Below the pieces are notes generated by a model. That model was not told the origin of the DNA. It saw only the letters and a program-made list of their open reading frames with translations, and did not search any database. Below are positions 12,320 through 25,200 of a DNA stretch of 64,000 bases, one piece after another (within the stretch, counting starts at the first letter, position 1; each line of letters starts with the position of its first letter). Location of the stretch: the NCBI RefSeq assembly GCF_002288925.2, contig NW_022098036.1, positions 45,077,204 to 45,141,203 on the forward strand, given 5' to 3'. The stretch is from Delphinapterus leucas. Its lineage: Eukaryota > Chordata > Mammalia > Artiodactyla > Monodontidae. A program made the position numbers and the translations under genes.

Positions 12320-13086
12320 TTCGTTTGTGCCAGAGCCACTCTCCTGTAACCACGGGAGATGGCGCAGTCTGTGCCGTGAGGACGGAGATCGGAAGAAGGA
12401 AAACAGGGACAAGAAAACAAGCGAGACCGAAGAGGACATCTGGAGAAAGCGGAAGGCAGGAGACGGGGAGGGGAAAGCAATCCTCGCCAGGTGGAAACAG
12501 GACCTAGGGCAAACCGGTCGGGTCCACGTTGTTTCTGGGAGAGAAGAGAGTACCGGAGGATTGCCTTTTTTCCTGTCAGTTAATGAAAACTACTTTTATC
12601 CTGATCATAAAAGAAAAGGGTAAGGGGAGGTAAAGACAATCTATTTTCTTAGGGGAAGAGCTGAGGGAAATCCGGACTACCTCTTTGAAGCATCTGAAAT
12701 AAGCCACTGCCTGGTACACATTGCTGAAAGGTCCTGGTTTCTGAAGAGCTACATCCTTTTTCAGGAGAATTCCAGCCGGAGTAGCTGGCACAGTTCTATT
12801 TTTATATTTAAATATCTATGCCTCCCCCTTGCCGCCCCCAACAACACTTTCCTTGTTTGTAAGCACGAGTGACAAGAAAGTGTCAAGGCAGAGTAGGAAT
12901 ATTTTCATTTTTCTCTTTTATCTGCCTGGGTCTTTTTTTTTTTTTTTTTAAAGAGGGTAGGAGCGGTCCTTATCACATCACGGAAAAGGACGTCTCCATT
13001 TGAAAGGCTTTCTCTCTAAATATATTTACATCCATATGCATTAGAAAGAGAGATACCTTTAGGAGGTTGAAATCCTACTGAGAAAC
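12320..13086 (+). other. SLC7A8: Probable 5' UTR of SLC7A8 exon 1
   Basis: The segment lies between the predicted start site and the ATG. It contains no recognisable repeat apart from a T-run near 12932-12949, which suggests unique, constrained DNA. It has several upstream ATGs, each closed by a stop before 13087: 12359, about 12582, about 12819 and about 13037. A long open frame across 12054-12623 starts upstream of the predicted promoter and resembles no protein I know, so I treat it as chance. An intron inside the UTR cannot be excluded. Confidence 0.45.
12359..12379 (+). other. Upstream ORF in SLC7A8 leader (6 codons)
   Basis: ATG GCG CAG TCT GTG CCG TGA lies about 40 nt downstream of the predicted transcription start. 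It has G at -3 and G at +4, so the start context is good. If the leader is transcribed as predicted, scanning ribosomes should meet this short frame first, and it could dampen translation from 13087. Its function is inferred, not shown. Confidence 0.4.
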
Positions 13087-13237
13087 ATGGAAAAAGGAGC
13101 CAGGCACCGAAACAACACTGGAAAGAACCACCCAGGTGGGAGCGAGTCGGAGGCCAGCCCCGAGACTGGTTCTGGAGGGGGCGGAGTGGCCCTGAAGAAA
13201 GAGATTGGATTGGTCAGTGCTTGTGGTATCATTGTAG
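13087..13237 (+). CDS. SLC7A8: SLC7A8 coding exon 1 (residues 1-50, Gly51 split)
   Basis: This exon encodes the cytosolic N-terminus (RHRNNT, then a proline/serine/glutamate stretch and GSGGGG) and the [15 protein letters not shown] entry into TM1. The ATG context is AAACATGG. The donor is G|gtgagt at 13238. Its phase-1 end joins the GG of exon 2 to make Gly51. Confidence 0.95.
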
Positions 13238-16200
13238 GTGAGTCCAATTCCTTTCCCCACCGACCACTCCTCCCCGTCTGGAGGTCCTCTTGTAGAACCT
13301 TAACCCCTCATTCCCCCAAGCCCCGTAAAGCACTATTTCTACTTCCTGCTCCCTTAGAAAAGAGTTGTCATTCACCTGTGCTGTAACCTATTCCCACTGG
13401 TCAAGTTTGAGAGGTATAGGAAGTGCTGTATGTCATACATCTCTTCCTCCAAACCCGGCTGAGAAGTTCTGTCCAATGTTCACGGAATGGAGCAAATAGG
13501 GGCACACATCTGGCTGATGGTCATTGTTGCCTGGGAGCTTGTTGAAAATATAGGTCTCCGGGCTCCACACTTGAGGGTTCTGTTTCAGTTGACTTAAGGT
13601 AGGGCTGGGGAACCTAGATTTTTAACAGGCTTTCCTGCGGCCATCTCCTTAGCAGGCTGTGGACTGGCTTTTGAGACATACTTAGTCGCTGTTTCATTGT
13701 TTACATTATATGAGACTATGGGCCTAGGGGGTGTGTCATAATAAAAATAGCTACAAACAGCAGTATAAGAATGCTTTGCCTTTCTATAGCTTTTACACCT
13801 TATACAGCACTTTCTCTTGGCAAAGCACATGTGATAGGGCTGTTATTCCCATTTCACAGATGAGGAAATAAATTATGGAAGAAAAGAAGAGACAGATTTT
13901 GCTTTTCTGTAAATGTGTAGTTGGCAGTTTCTCTCGTTGCTTAATGGAGTCCATGTAACATCCACGTCTCTTAACATCCACGGAAGACCCTGTGAGGTTC
14001 TCAAAGGGAGATGGGAATAACTGGAATGGGGAGTCCGGCTGGGAGGCTTTGAAACTGGGGCAGCCTGAGTGTCCCCGAGAGTGCCAGTGCAGGCCACTCC
14101 AACCCCCTAACTGTACTCTACCGGGCAGGGGGTCCCAAATATGGCTCCATCTCGAGACAACACATATTCCTCTTTCCAGAGAGGCCCTAGAGATCGATGG
14201 GCAATGGGTCATTACTGTCCTCACTCCAGAGGGTGAGAGTTTCTTCTGCTGTCTTTTTCCCAGAGAAAGGGGCATGGGACAGTCAGGACAGATAGGTTTC
14301 TGTGCAGACTTCCTTTTGAAGGCATGTAGTGTCCTGGTGCCCACAGCACTTGGATAACCCCATGGTCCTCATGGTAGCACAGAGGCATTTTGGCACCTGA
14401 GCAATGGTGGCACTGGAGAACACCCTTGAAATCAAATCAAATCAGTACAATATTCAGATAGTCCTCTTCACCTCTACAGCCAGCCTTCATACATCATGTT
14501 ATCTCCACTCTGCTTTCAAAGTGGAATCCCACTTTATCTAATTCTCTGACTCTGGGAGGTTTTCCAGGCATCTACAGTTTTAAGAAAGGTAATGTTATTT
14601 TAAACAATTATAGTCATGATTTGAATCTCTCATTACCTTTTCTGTCTCTCCCTTATTTCAATTGCTCTAAAAAATGAGATCAGCAAAGTACTCAATATGT
14701 ATAGCACATGCCAATTTAAGGTCTGTAAATAGCCCAGAGCCTGTTACCTCTTTCACCCGTTTGACTGAGAGGATTAAGAATTTTCCCCCCTTTGGGAAGG
14801 TTCTGTTTTATCCACAGAGTGCACACCCACATACACACAAGCACAGTCAGACCTCCTTCCTGCCTCAGCCTTGTTCACCCACCCCTACATGTGTGCAGGT
14901 ATTCAAGGGTAGAGAATATTCTCCTATATACTGAGCTTGTTTTTGTCTCTTTCTTTATCGTATGTCTAAGACTATGAAGAAATAGGAGTGTCCAGGTATA
15001 AGAGATATAGTTTTAGTTGGGTGAATGCTACTACTGATTTGTCCACAGCCTCATGGATAGCACTTCACAGTAAGAATAGTCCCAATGCTCCCATTGGTAT
15101 TATAGCAACCAGAATAATAACTCTGGTAGTCTATGGTGAAAAGAGATCCCAAATATGTGATTTCAGAGAAATCAGGATATTTTTCCAAAGTGCAAGAGTC
15201 CTTGTACAGTTAATAGTCACGATTGTATCTCCATTTAAGCTGAGACACACATTTCCCCTTTAGGGTGATGTGGAGATGAAATCCTTTCCATTTCCCCTCC
15301 TGTGTGGCTGTTGATTTACAAATGTGCTGAGTAGCTGCCCTGTCCTCTAGAGGGGTTTCCGAGTGGATGACAGTGATTCAAGTTTTTTCAAGACCAAATG
15401 CAAAAATAGAAATGGCATTTTTCACATGGAATTCAGTGATCTGGTGTGCACTGTCAGCACTGTGGAAGGAAGAGAATTTGAAGGCAAAAAGAGAAAGGAA
15501 ATTTCCTAAGGTCATGAGGTATGGGAAAGTAGCAACTGCCCCAAATCTATCTCATATCCAATTGACTTAGAGGGATAAGTTAAAGTATGTTTCATAAAAC
15601 CTCATAAAATTTCACTCACAATCATCACTGATGATTTAAAGTAGGAATAACAAAATGGCAGGTGTTACAAGAATATAAAATGAACTAATAGAAGACTCAT
15701 GCCCTAGAATTATTTATAATCCTACTGGGGAGATGAGATCTATATACATTAGACAGAGAACATTGAAAATTTATGATACGGTTGAGCTGTGTAGGGAGGA
15801 CAAAGTTAGGTGAATGGTGAGAAACACAAAGAGAGAGAAGTTCTCACCCAGAACTAGATTAAGAAGCATCTTGAAGGACATGGAGAAAGATGGAGTAGAG
15901 AAGATAATTCTGGGAGATTTGGTAGGTAGACGGAAAATGACTAAACTGTGATTTCCTTGAGCAAAAAAATGTGTCGTATACGTCTCTGAATCTTCAGTGC
16001 TCAGCAGAGTCCCTGACATGAAACAGTTACTCAAATGATTGTTGAATTTAATTGAGCCTTGGACAAAACTCTGAAGACTGTAGTAATAAAAAGTATTTAT
16101 CTGAAGGGCTCTTGGGAACCTGGCTTGAAAATCTTTAAGCCAGGAATAATTTCATCAACTTAGAAATGAGGTTGACCTGTTTTTAATTTTTTAACATCAC

Positions 16201-19200
16201 CTCTGCCCTAATCTAACCAGGCTGTTGCTCTCCACATACTTGGCCAAGGAAACCTGTTGGCAACAGGTGAACTTAGATTTCTCCATGAATGTGGAGTCTC
16301 CCCCAAATCTAAGAAGAGTATGAAGGAGCAGCAAAATTCATTAATTGATGCTATCAAAGCTACTGTTAATAGCTGTCATTATTAAACACTTATTATGTGC
16401 CAGACACTGTCCAGTTACCAAACATACATTGTCTTATTTATCCCTCACAATAATCCCGTGTGGTAAGCACTTCCTCGCCCTTCATCCAGATAAGAAAATA
16501 GAGGCTCAGAGGGACAAGCAACTTGTTGAAGGTCACACAGCTGAAAAGTATTGAAGACTCAAACCTAGAGCTTGTCTGAATCCTGAATCGCTTGTAAGCA
16601 TTGTTCTCTACTCTTTTAATTTTCATGTCCTAAAAGAGGTGTTTTCATCTAGATCCTGGGCAGAGGTCCTTATTTGTTTTTATAGATGGAGCAGTTAGTG
16701 CATTCCAGGTGAGGAAGTGTCCCAGTATAAATGAGAACTGAGCAATCGGCTGGGAGTGGAAGAAGGTACCGTTCTGGTACAGCTGCAGGAACACTTATGG
16801 GGGAGCCTGAGGTGCGCTGGCTCAGCTACTGCAGGATGTGATCAGCACAGACCACGCTCCCATTAACTCTCCCACATGCACACCTTTCCTCTCTGGACCA
16901 GCATTCTTTGCAGCCATGGTAGAGGTGCCCACAGAGTTCCTGGCTGTTTCGGTCACTTTATGTCAGTTATGTATTTAGGTATGCACCCAGAATCTAGGTC
17001 TGAAGGCACTAGTTCAGCTACAGAGCCTACAGAAAAGATTCATGATTTCTTAGACCATTTTGTTTTTAGCACAATGTATGTTTATGGGGTACCTTGCTAT
17101 ATTTGCTGCAGAGCAATATTGGATGCAGGTCTAGCTATTAGACCGTTCTCTTTCAGCTAACAAGATGTTTAAAAAATAGTATTTATTGAGCTCTTACTAA
17201 ATGCCAGTTCCTATGCTATAAACTCTTTACATATATTACCTTATTTAATCCTGACTACAGTCCTATGGAAATACGTATTATAACTCTATTTTATTTTTTT
17301 AATTTATTTATTTATTTTTGGCTGCATTGAGTCTTCGTTGCTGCACGCGGGCTTTCTGTAGTTGCGGCAAGAGGGGGCTACTCTTCGTTGCGGTGTGCGG
17401 GCTTCTCATTGCGGTGGCTTCTCTTGTTGCGGAGCACGGGCTCTAGGCGCACGGGCCCTAGAGTGCAGGCTCAGTAGTTGTGGCGCACGGGCTTAGTTGC
17501 TCCGCAGCACGTGGGATCCTCCCGGACCAGGGCTTGAACCCATGTCCCCTGCATTGGCAGGTGGATTCTTAACCACAGTGCCACCAGGGAAGTCTCTATA
17601 ACTCTATTTTCAACATGGGGAAATTGAGTCAAAGAGCTGGGAAGTAATTTGTCTGGGATCACACAACTGACTACTGAGATGGTCTGACTCCACAACCAAA
17701 GGTCTTAGCCATTCCCCGTTTCTAATTGGTAACCAAGAGAGGCAGGAGGGAGGCTGGTGTGTATTGTGTGGTGGGGCAGTGGGACATGCAGGACCATAAC
17801 CCTGACACTGGAGTCTGGAAAGACCGTGGATGTCTGATGCTGGAAAAGTTGGGGGGAAACTTTTTTTTTTTTTTACATCTTTATTGGAGTATAATTGCTT
17901 TACAATGGTGTGTTAGTTTCTGCTTTATAACAAAGTGAATCAGTTATCCTTTATTTTTATCCTTTTTTTTTTTATTTTAAGGGGGAAACTTCTTTTAAAG
18001 GCTATTTGTCAACAAAGAAGTGTGGCTATAGGTATAACCATACTGAAATGGCACTGGACTGATTTGGAAATATTTCAGGTCCAAAAGATTTTCAGACCCG
18101 TGTGTTTTTACACCACTTTAGAAAATTTTACATTTTAGTCTCTAATTTGATGTATTAGCTTTCTAATCCCCAAAATGTCAATTGGATGTTAACCAGAAGC
18201 TAGAGTGTGAAAATTGCTTCTCGAGTTTGTACTTCAATTTTTTTTTTTAAACATGGAAGGATTAGCATTTGGTTCATTCATGATGAAAACATGTTTAAAA
18301 CTGTCATTGTTCTCAAAAAAAACTCTGAGACAGAAGCCAACTTGGACACTTGTCAAAACAAACACATCCTAGCGAATAGAGAAACGCTATACCCAGCGGT
18401 GTAATAATAATAATATAAGTAGCTACCATTTCCTGAGCACTACTATGCACCCAATTCGTAGTACCTGATCAGTGCTTTATGGATATTCTCATCTAATCCC
18501 ATGAAATAAGTACTGTGATAGAAAGGATGGCATTGAATGAATAAGTAACTGAACAGTGGCAGAGCCAGGATTCCCATCCAGGTCATTGAACTCTGAAGCC
18601 ACTGGACTTAATCAAAATGCTCCACAGCATGGAGCTCAGGGCGGCTGGAACCAGGGATCTTGTTGCTTCGTGCCAGGAACCAAGGAGCTCAAGGAGCAAG
18701 CTGGTTGAGCCTGCTACTGTCAGGGCTGCAATATGTTCTCTCAAAGAGCAGAGTTATGCAGAATAAGTGAGTAGCAGGAGACACTTAGGTTAGGGAAAGA
18801 AAATAGAAACCCAGCAGGTAAAAAAATATGTTCCAAGAAACAGAAACAAACAGCCCATTCTGTTTAGAAAAACAGCAACAACGAAAACACCCTGTACCCA
18901 GATCAGATGACCTTCTCAGAGAGGCCAGCACCATATATATCACTTTTTCTGAATGAAATCGGCTTACTGAAGTGGCATGGAGGTATGGGGCATACTGGGT
19001 GAGGCTTTCAAGTTGCCCAGCTACCAAGGTTTTCTGCTTTCCTCTGAGGGTTGATCCAGCAGCACAGCTGCCTGCAAAGAAACGCTTCAGGAATGTCTGT
19101 TGTTGCTCTTGTTGTTTGGTTGTTATTTTGGGGGGGGGGGTGAGGGGTTATCAAAAAAGCAGGCATGAGCAAATAATCCCGAGAATATATTCTGAACCAC

Positions 19201-22200
19201 CCCAAACAACAGAAAGTTAGGAGTCCATCCCTTCTAATTTTTAACTCCCAGCTGAGCGTACAGAGCAAGAAGGATCATGCCTTGTTCCCCTCCCAGAACT
19301 TGCCTGCAAAAGAGCCCTCCCCACCCTCACCCCCCCACCAGCTCTTCTCCCTGGACATCTGGAATGGCAAAGTGCAGACAGCTCCCTGGCTCAGGGGTAG
19401 GGACTGCTGGTCATAGGATCCGGTCGGCCCATATTTTAACATTTCGCAAACACTCATTCAGCGTTATGTGCTAGGCCCTGTGCTAAGCACCAGTAAATTT
19501 TACTTCTAAGAAGCCAAATTATCTCTCAAGTCTATTTTAAGCTGTTTCATTTATAGAATGAATGAAGTCTGAGCTGAAAAGCTTTATCGATTGCATCTCA
19601 TCCCTCATCCTTCCACATGGTCATGAGTCTTCCCATTGGTTTGCTCCCTGCTCTAAATATCTTCAGCATTACCAGTGATGTCACTCCTGGGGAGAGGATT
19701 TCACATTATGCCTTAAGATGTTCTGGGCAACCTCACATTGTGAAGGCCGATTACCCAGAGGGTGTTCCGTTGCTGCAGAATTGTTAGTGTACTTTTCTCA
19801 GTATATATAGATTTTCAAGGTGTCTGCTCGTACATCTGTGAGATGCGTAAATTCTTTAGCTGCCTCTTTAGAGTACAATTCTGCATAGGGTGTTGACTCA
19901 GCAGCTGGTACAGCCAGGTCAGGTTGCCTTAGGGATAAGGAGGCATTTGTTAAGTGGGCCCTGATGCTGGAAGTAGGAAGCATAGAATGAATTTTTCCAT
20001 GATTTGTATTAGCATGTTGTGGAAAGGGAGGAACCATTGATGATATCACAGAACAGGAAGAGCTTTGGAGATAGTCCTGGATTTTTAAACTACTTCCCTA
20101 TTTACAAGCTTGGTAACCTGGAACCAGTTAATTATCAGTAAAATAGAAATTTCTTGTGGAGTATTAAAATAAGGCTGGTAGGGCTTCCCTGCTGGCGCAG
20201 TGGTTGAGAGTCCGCCTGCCGATGCAGGGGACACGGGTTCGTACCCCGGTCCGGGAAGATCCCACATGCCGCGGCGCAGCTGGGCCCGTGAGCCATGGCC
20301 GCTGAGCCTGCATGTCCAGAGCCTGTGCTCCGCAGTGGGAGAGGCCACAACAGTGAGAGGCCCACGTACCGCAAAATAAATAAATAAAATAAAATAAGGC
20401 TGGTATCCTATGGTATATGTTCAGTAAATATTAGTTTCGTTCTCTCCTTTAAGCTCATCATCCACCACCCCCTCTTCCCCCAATCCCCACTCTCACCCCA
20501 CCTCCACACTCATTAATTCTGGTTTAGAAACGTAGATTAGATTAGGTTGATTGGGTGATGGGAAGAACTGACCAATTCAGCCCAAGTCTGATCTGTTTAT
20601 CAAGCAGCCAATGCTTTTCCTTTTCTCTCTGTTGACTTGAGTCTACTTACTCAATCAGCTTCTTGTGCTTTCCCTGTTCCAGGAAGCTTTTTTTGAATAG
20701 CCTCCACCCGTGCCCTTTTCCATCCCTAACATCTTGTCATGAGTCACAATTGCGCTCATGCAACTTCTGCTCTCCCTGGTGGTGTCAATTCTGTGTCCAC
20801 ATGCATCATGTTCACTTCTCTGCACGATTCCCTGAGGGCAGGGACTGAGTCTTTCTCATTTTCACATCCCCATGTATTCAGCCTGGCACAGGGTAAGTGC
20901 TTAGAAAGTATTTGTTGAAAAATAGCAGTCAGTCTAAGCCAGGTCATACATTAGAGACCTGTCTGCCAGCAATGTGAATATGCTTTATTTTTTTGGCTGC
21001 ATTTGGGATCTTAATTCCCTGACCAGGGATCGAACGTGCGCCCTCTACAGTGGAAGCGTGGACTCTTAAACAATGGACAGCCAGGGAAGTCCCTGAATAT
21101 GCTTAACAATACTGTACACTTAAAAATGGTTAAGGTGGTAAATTTAATGTTGTGTGTTGAAAAAAAATTTTTTTAGCTTAAAAATCAGTTATTCCCATAA
21201 ACAATAAATTTTTGCACTTAGCAAAACACCAAGCACCCAAATCTCATTTAAGTTCAGATTTGAAAAGGACTTTAGGAATTAACCAGATGATGACAGACTT
21301 ATCTCAACCTTGGCACTATTACCTTTTGGGCCAGATACTTTGTTGTTTTGGGGGGCTGTCCCGTGCAGCATCCCTGGCCTCTACCCACTAGATGCCAGTA
21401 GCACCGCCTCCCCAGTTGTGACAGCCAAAAATGTCTCCAGACACTACCAATTGTCCCCTGAGGGTGGGGAGATGGTGCAGAATTGCCACTGGATGAGAAC
21501 CACTGATGTAGACAAAGCCTCTCACTGCTGGTGCCTGGTTTCCCAACCAGACAGGGAGATGCTGGAAGCCCGATGTGAATCCTTAATGGTCATTTTTGAG
21601 GGCTCAGCACTCTTAGCCCCTCAGGCCAGGATGCCTGTCTTTCAGTGGCTAGTGGATGGTGGTTGGCTCCATCTATGTTAAAAGTCCATGTGTGAACAAG
21701 TGCTTCCCAGTTTACCTTTCGAAGCAAGCATGTACAGAGTGGGTGCTCAATAAATACTTCTTGAGATGTAATTACCTGTTGGCCACCTACCTGTGGCATC
21801 TAAAAACTGTACCCAGACAATGCTTCATGGTCCTGGCTCTGCAGTGCTATTTCAGAGCCAAACTTCCAAAGCAAGACCATTATTGGTGTCTTCTAGAGAT
21901 TATTTCTATCCCTACTGCTATAAATCCTAGTAGCTTCCTATATTTGCTGGCATTAAACAGATTATAAAATGTTTCCACGCATGTGTGATCGCATTTCATC
22001 CCCACAACAACCCTGTGAGGTAGGCAAGGCGGGAGCAAGTATTCCCATTTAACAGATGAAGTAGGGGCTCTCAGAAAAATTCAGGTCACACGGCTTATGA
22101 GTGGCAAAGCAAGAACTCAATGGCTCTTCCGACTCTAAGTCTAGCACCCATTTCACTCTTTAGCATGGAATCCGAACCAGGAGAGTCCTAGAGCTCCTTC

Positions 22201-25200
22201 CACATCTCTGTTCGGCAGGAGATGGCAACACCACAGGGTGTGTGTCAGAGTCTTGACCAGCCGTCACCCTGAGGTAGCTGTTTGTACAGTCTTGATGGGA
22301 AATGGACACAGGGTGAGAGGCATGGTGAGATTCCAGGCCTGCCATGAGGATCAAAGCCTGGCCTCGATATGCTGACCCTACTTCCATGCTGTTCCCCTAG
22401 TCCTGAAAATCCTGAGACCCTCCCAGCCACTTTGTGGGAGAAGCACAAAGAAGGTTCACCTTGGCTTTCTCTGGACATCATAGAAAAAGACAGAACCTCC
22501 AAGGGCCGGGAGAAGCTCTGGCTAGATTCCAAGAGGAGCATGAGTCAGTAGGAAAGGCCAAAGCCTTTTGGATTTGAGAGTCTCTTGGGCATTAGAAATC
22601 TGTAATTCCATGCCCTAGGAAATTCTTTGATGGCTACAGCATTCTAGCATGGACAGGCCTGGAAGTGAGTAAGGCCTTAATATGAATCACATGGGTATTT
22701 GCCCACAGGTGAAGTCAGCAGTTATTCATGGCAAATGTGGATTTTCTCAATTCCAGCAGTTTTTCTAGTGACAACTTGCTCACTGATACAACTTGGCCCC
22801 CCTTTTTTTTGTTGTTGGGGGTAGGAGTTTATTAATTAATTTATTTATTTTTGCTGTGTTGCGTCTTCGTTTCTGTGCGAGGGCTTTCTCTAGTTGTGGC
22901 AAGCGGGGGCCACTCTTCATCGCGGTGCGCAGGCCTCTCACTATTCGCGGGCTCTCGTTGCGGAGCACAGACTCCAGACGCGCAGGCCCAGTAGTTGTGG
23001 CTCACGGGCCTAGTTGCTCCGCGGCATGTGGGAATCTTCCCAGACCAGGACTCGAACCCGTGTCCCCTGCATTAGCAGGCAGATTCTCAACCACTGCGCC
23101 ACCAGGGAAGCCCCCAAATGACCCAATTTTTTTCCTTTCTATGGCTAATATTCCATTGTATATATATACCACATCTTCTTTATCCATTCGTTTGTCGATG
23201 GGCATTTAGGTTGCTTCCATGACCTGGCTATGGTAAATAGTGCTGCAATGAACATTGGGGTGCATGTGTCTTTTTTTTTTTTTTGCATTTGCCTGCAATT
23301 TGGTCAAATAATATATATATTTTTAACATCTTTATTGGAGTATAATTGCTTTACAATGGTGTGTTAGTTTCTGCTTTATAAGCAAGTGAATCAGTTATAC
23401 ATATACATATACATATGTTCCCATATCTCTTCCCTCTTGCGTCTCCCTCCCTCTCACCCTCCCTATCCCACCCCTCTAGGTGGTCATAAACCACCGAGCT
23501 GATCTCCCTGTGCTATGCGGCTGCTTCCCACTAGCTATCTATTTTACGTTTGACAGTGCATATATGTCCATGCCACTCTCTCACTTTGTCACAGCTTACC
23601 CTTCCCCCTCCCCATATCCTCAAATCCATTCTGTAATAGGCCTGTGTCTTTATTCCCATCTTACCCCTATGTTCTTCATGACACATGTGTCTTTTTGAAT
23701 TATGGTTTTCTCTGGATATATGCCCAGTAGTGGGATTGCTGGGTTATGGTAATTCTAATTTTAGTTTTTTAATGAACCTCCATACTGTTCTCCATAGTGG
23801 CTGTATCAATTTACATTCCCACCAACAGTGCAAGAGGATTCCCTTTTCTCCACACCCTCTCCAGCATTTATTGTTTCTAGATTTTTTGATGATGGCCATT
23901 CTGACTGGTGTGAGGTGATACCTCATTGTAGTTTTGATTTGCATTTCTCTAATCATTAGTGATGTTGAGCAGCTTTTCATGTGCTTCTTGGCCATCTGTA
24001 CGTCTTCTTTGGAGAAATGTCTATTTAGGTCTTCTGCCCATTTTTGGATTGGGTTGTTTGTTTTTTTGATATTGAGCTGCATGAGCTGTTTATATATTTT
24101 GGAGATTAATCCTTTGTCCATTGATTCGTTTGCAAATATTTTCTCCCATTCTGAGGGTTGTCTTTTTGTCTTGTTTGTAGTTTCTTTTGCTTTGCAAAAG
24201 CTTTTAAGTTTCATTAGGTCCCATTTGTTTATTTTTGTTTTTATTTCCATTACTCTAGGAGATGGATCAAAAAAGATCTTGCGGTGATTTATGTCAAAGA
24301 GTGTTCTTCCTATGTTTTCCTCTAAGAGTTTTGTAGTGTCTGGTCTTACATTTAGGTCTCTAATCCATTTTGAGTTTATTTTTGTGTATGGTGTTAGGGA
24401 GTGTTCTAATTTCATTCTTTTACATGTAGCTGTCCAGTTTTCCCAGCACCACTTATTGAAGAGACTGTCTTTTCTCCATTATATATCCTTGCCTCCTTTC
24501 TCATAGATTAGTTGACTGTAGGTGCGTGGGTTTATCTCTGGGCTTTCTATCCTGTTCCATTGATCTATATTTCTGTTTTTGTGCCAGTACCATATTGTCT
24601 TGATTACTGTAGCTTTGTAGTATAGTCCGAAGTCAGGGAGTCTGGTTCCTCCAGCTCTGTTTTTTTTCTCTCAAGACTGCTTTGGCTATTCGGGGTCTTT
24701 TGTGTCTCCATACAAATTTTAAGATTTTTTGTTCTAGTTCCGTAAAAAATGCCATTGGTAATTTGATAGGGATTGCATTGAATCTGTAGATTGCTTTGGG
24801 TAGTATAATCATTTTCACAATATTGATTCTTCCAATCCAAGAACATGGTATATCTCTCCATCTGTTTCTGTCATCTTTGATTTCTTTCATCAGTGTCTTA
24901 TAGTTTTCTGAGTACAGGTCTTTTACCTCCTTAGGTAGGTTTATTCCTAGGTATTTTATTCTTTTTGTTGCAGTGGTGAATGGGATTGTTTCATTAATTT
25001 CTCTTTCTGATCTTTTGTTGTTAGTGTGTAGGAATGCAAGAGATTTCTGTGCATTAATTTTGTATCCTGCAACTTTACCAAATTCATTGATTAGCTCTGA
25101 TAGTTTTCTGGTGGCATCTTTAGGATTCTCTATGTGTAGTATCATGTCATCTGCAAACAGTGACAGTTTTACTTCTTCTTTTCCAATTTGTATTCCTCTT

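Noticed and set aside
12054..12623. 189-codon open frame on the + strand before SLC7A8
   Set aside because: It overlaps the predicted promoter and 5' UTR, resembles no protein I know and shows no domain. More likely a chance frame in GA-rich DNA.
22793..23209. 138-codon open frame rich in Arg, Gly and Pro, and many similar ones
   Set aside because: These are translations of SINE bodies and recur at every copy.
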